From Bacteroidia bacterium (GTDB taxonomy: Bacteria; Bacteroidota; Bacteroidia; Bacteroidales; Azobacteroidaceae), in the NCBI GenBank assembly GCA_025999935.1, contig BNXY01000031.1:1-34592 (forward strand): a stretch of DNA of 34,592 nt. The letters are read 5' to 3'. Both the position numbers and the translations under genes were made by a program. Shown piece by piece: positions 34,132 through 34,592 of this stretch (its first letter is position 1; each line of letters opens with the position of its first letter). The notes beneath the pieces were generated by a model. It searched no databases. It was not told where the DNA came from and was given only the letters and a program-made list of their open reading frames with translations.

Positions 34132-34592
34132 ATGTATTCTAAAAGGAACATTTTAACAGGGTTGCTTGCCATAGTATCGGTAGGGCTTTTTGCCCAGCAA
34201 AACCCGTTTATTACTCACATGTACACAGCCGATCCTTCGGCGCACGTATGGAAAGACGGGCGTTTGTATGTTTATGCTTCGCACGATATTGTTCCCCCTC
34301 GCGGATGCGATCTGATGGACGAGTATCATGTTTTTTCTACCGACGACATGATTCACTGGAAAGACCACGGCGAAATTCTTCGCGCAGCGGATGTTCCTTG
34401 GGGCAAACCCTTGAGAAACGATGCAAAACTCATGTGGGCGCCTGATTGTGCTTACAAAAACGGAACCTATTACTTCTATTTTCCGCATCCGAGCGAAGAA
34501 CCTTCGGGGAAAAACTGGAAGATAGGTGTTGCAACCAGCAAATATCCCGACAAGGATTTTAAAGTACAGGGATATATTCCCGATATTCCGCC
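34132..34592 (+). CDS. Glycoside hydrolase family 43, N-terminal part (runs off window)
   Basis: The first 153 codons of a secreted GH43 enzyme are present; the gene is cut by the window end and shows no break. A signal peptide ends near residue 21 (VGLFA before QQN). NPFITHMYTADPSAHVWKDGRLYVYASHD matches the first GH43 propeller blade, with Asp34 the expected catalytic base. MWAPDCAYKNGTYYFYFP is the second-blade signature. GH43 members cleave arabinans, xylans and galactans among others; the subfamily is not readable from this part. It follows a strong terminator, so it needs its own promoter or readthrough; I saw no good -7 box in the 34 bases between. Confidence 0.85.
   Translation, partial: MYSKRNILTGLLAIVSVGLFAQQNPFITHMYTADPSAHVWKDGRLYVYASHDIVPPRGCDLMDEYHVFSTDDMIHWKDHGEILRAADVPWGKPLRNDAKLMWAPDCAYKNGTYYFYFPHPSEEPSGKNWKIGVATSKYPDKDFKVQGYIPDIP

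Overview
The window reads as a chromosomal segment of a Bacteroidota (probably Bacteroidales) bacterium. The evidence is a SusC/SusD pair with a DUF3823 lipoprotein, secreted GH3, GH92 and GH43 enzymes, Bacteroidota-type -7 promoter boxes (TAnnTTTG) in front of many genes, weak Shine-Dalgarno sequences and AT-rich intergenic DNA. No rRNA, tRNA, CRISPR array or intact insertion sequence was seen.

Region 1 (about 1-8910) is an uptake [NiFe]-hydrogenase locus: hypC, hypD, hypE, then the small subunit (Tat signal), large subunit, cytochrome b subunit and maturation endopeptidase. The small subunit carries both extra cysteines that mark oxygen-tolerant group 1 enzymes. hypA, hypB and hypF are not in the window. 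Between hypE and the structural genes sits a two-gene cassette (RhuM-like protein and DUF1016/YhcG-type PD-(D/E)XK nuclease) of the sort normally found beside restriction-modification genes. Both cassette genes share the same leader sequence.

Region 2 (about 8910-16050) is a mixed set: an AAA ATPase fused to a PD-(D/E)XK domain; a leftward gene for a probable outer-membrane barrel; an orphan multi-spanning membrane protein of ABC-2 permease type; and a secreted tricorn-like protease. A perfect 22-bp hairpin separates the protease from the convergent GH3 gene.

Region 3 (about 16050-34592, running off the end) is a polysaccharide utilisation locus: GH3 (leftward), then a divergent membrane-spanning SARP-type transcriptional regulator, a large tandem beta-helix protein, a small secreted protein of unknown family, a decayed remnant of another enzyme gene, GH92, SusC, SusD, a DUF3823 lipoprotein, a strong terminator and the start of a GH43 gene. 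Roughly 40 bp of promoter DNA is duplicated in front of the beta-helix gene and the small secreted protein gene. No ECF sigma/anti-sigma pair or hybrid two-component sensor is present, and SusC lacks an STN domain, so the membrane-bound SARP-type protein is the likely local regulator. The exact glycan is not determinable here; alpha-mannose plus beta-glucose-type linkages are a reasonable guess.
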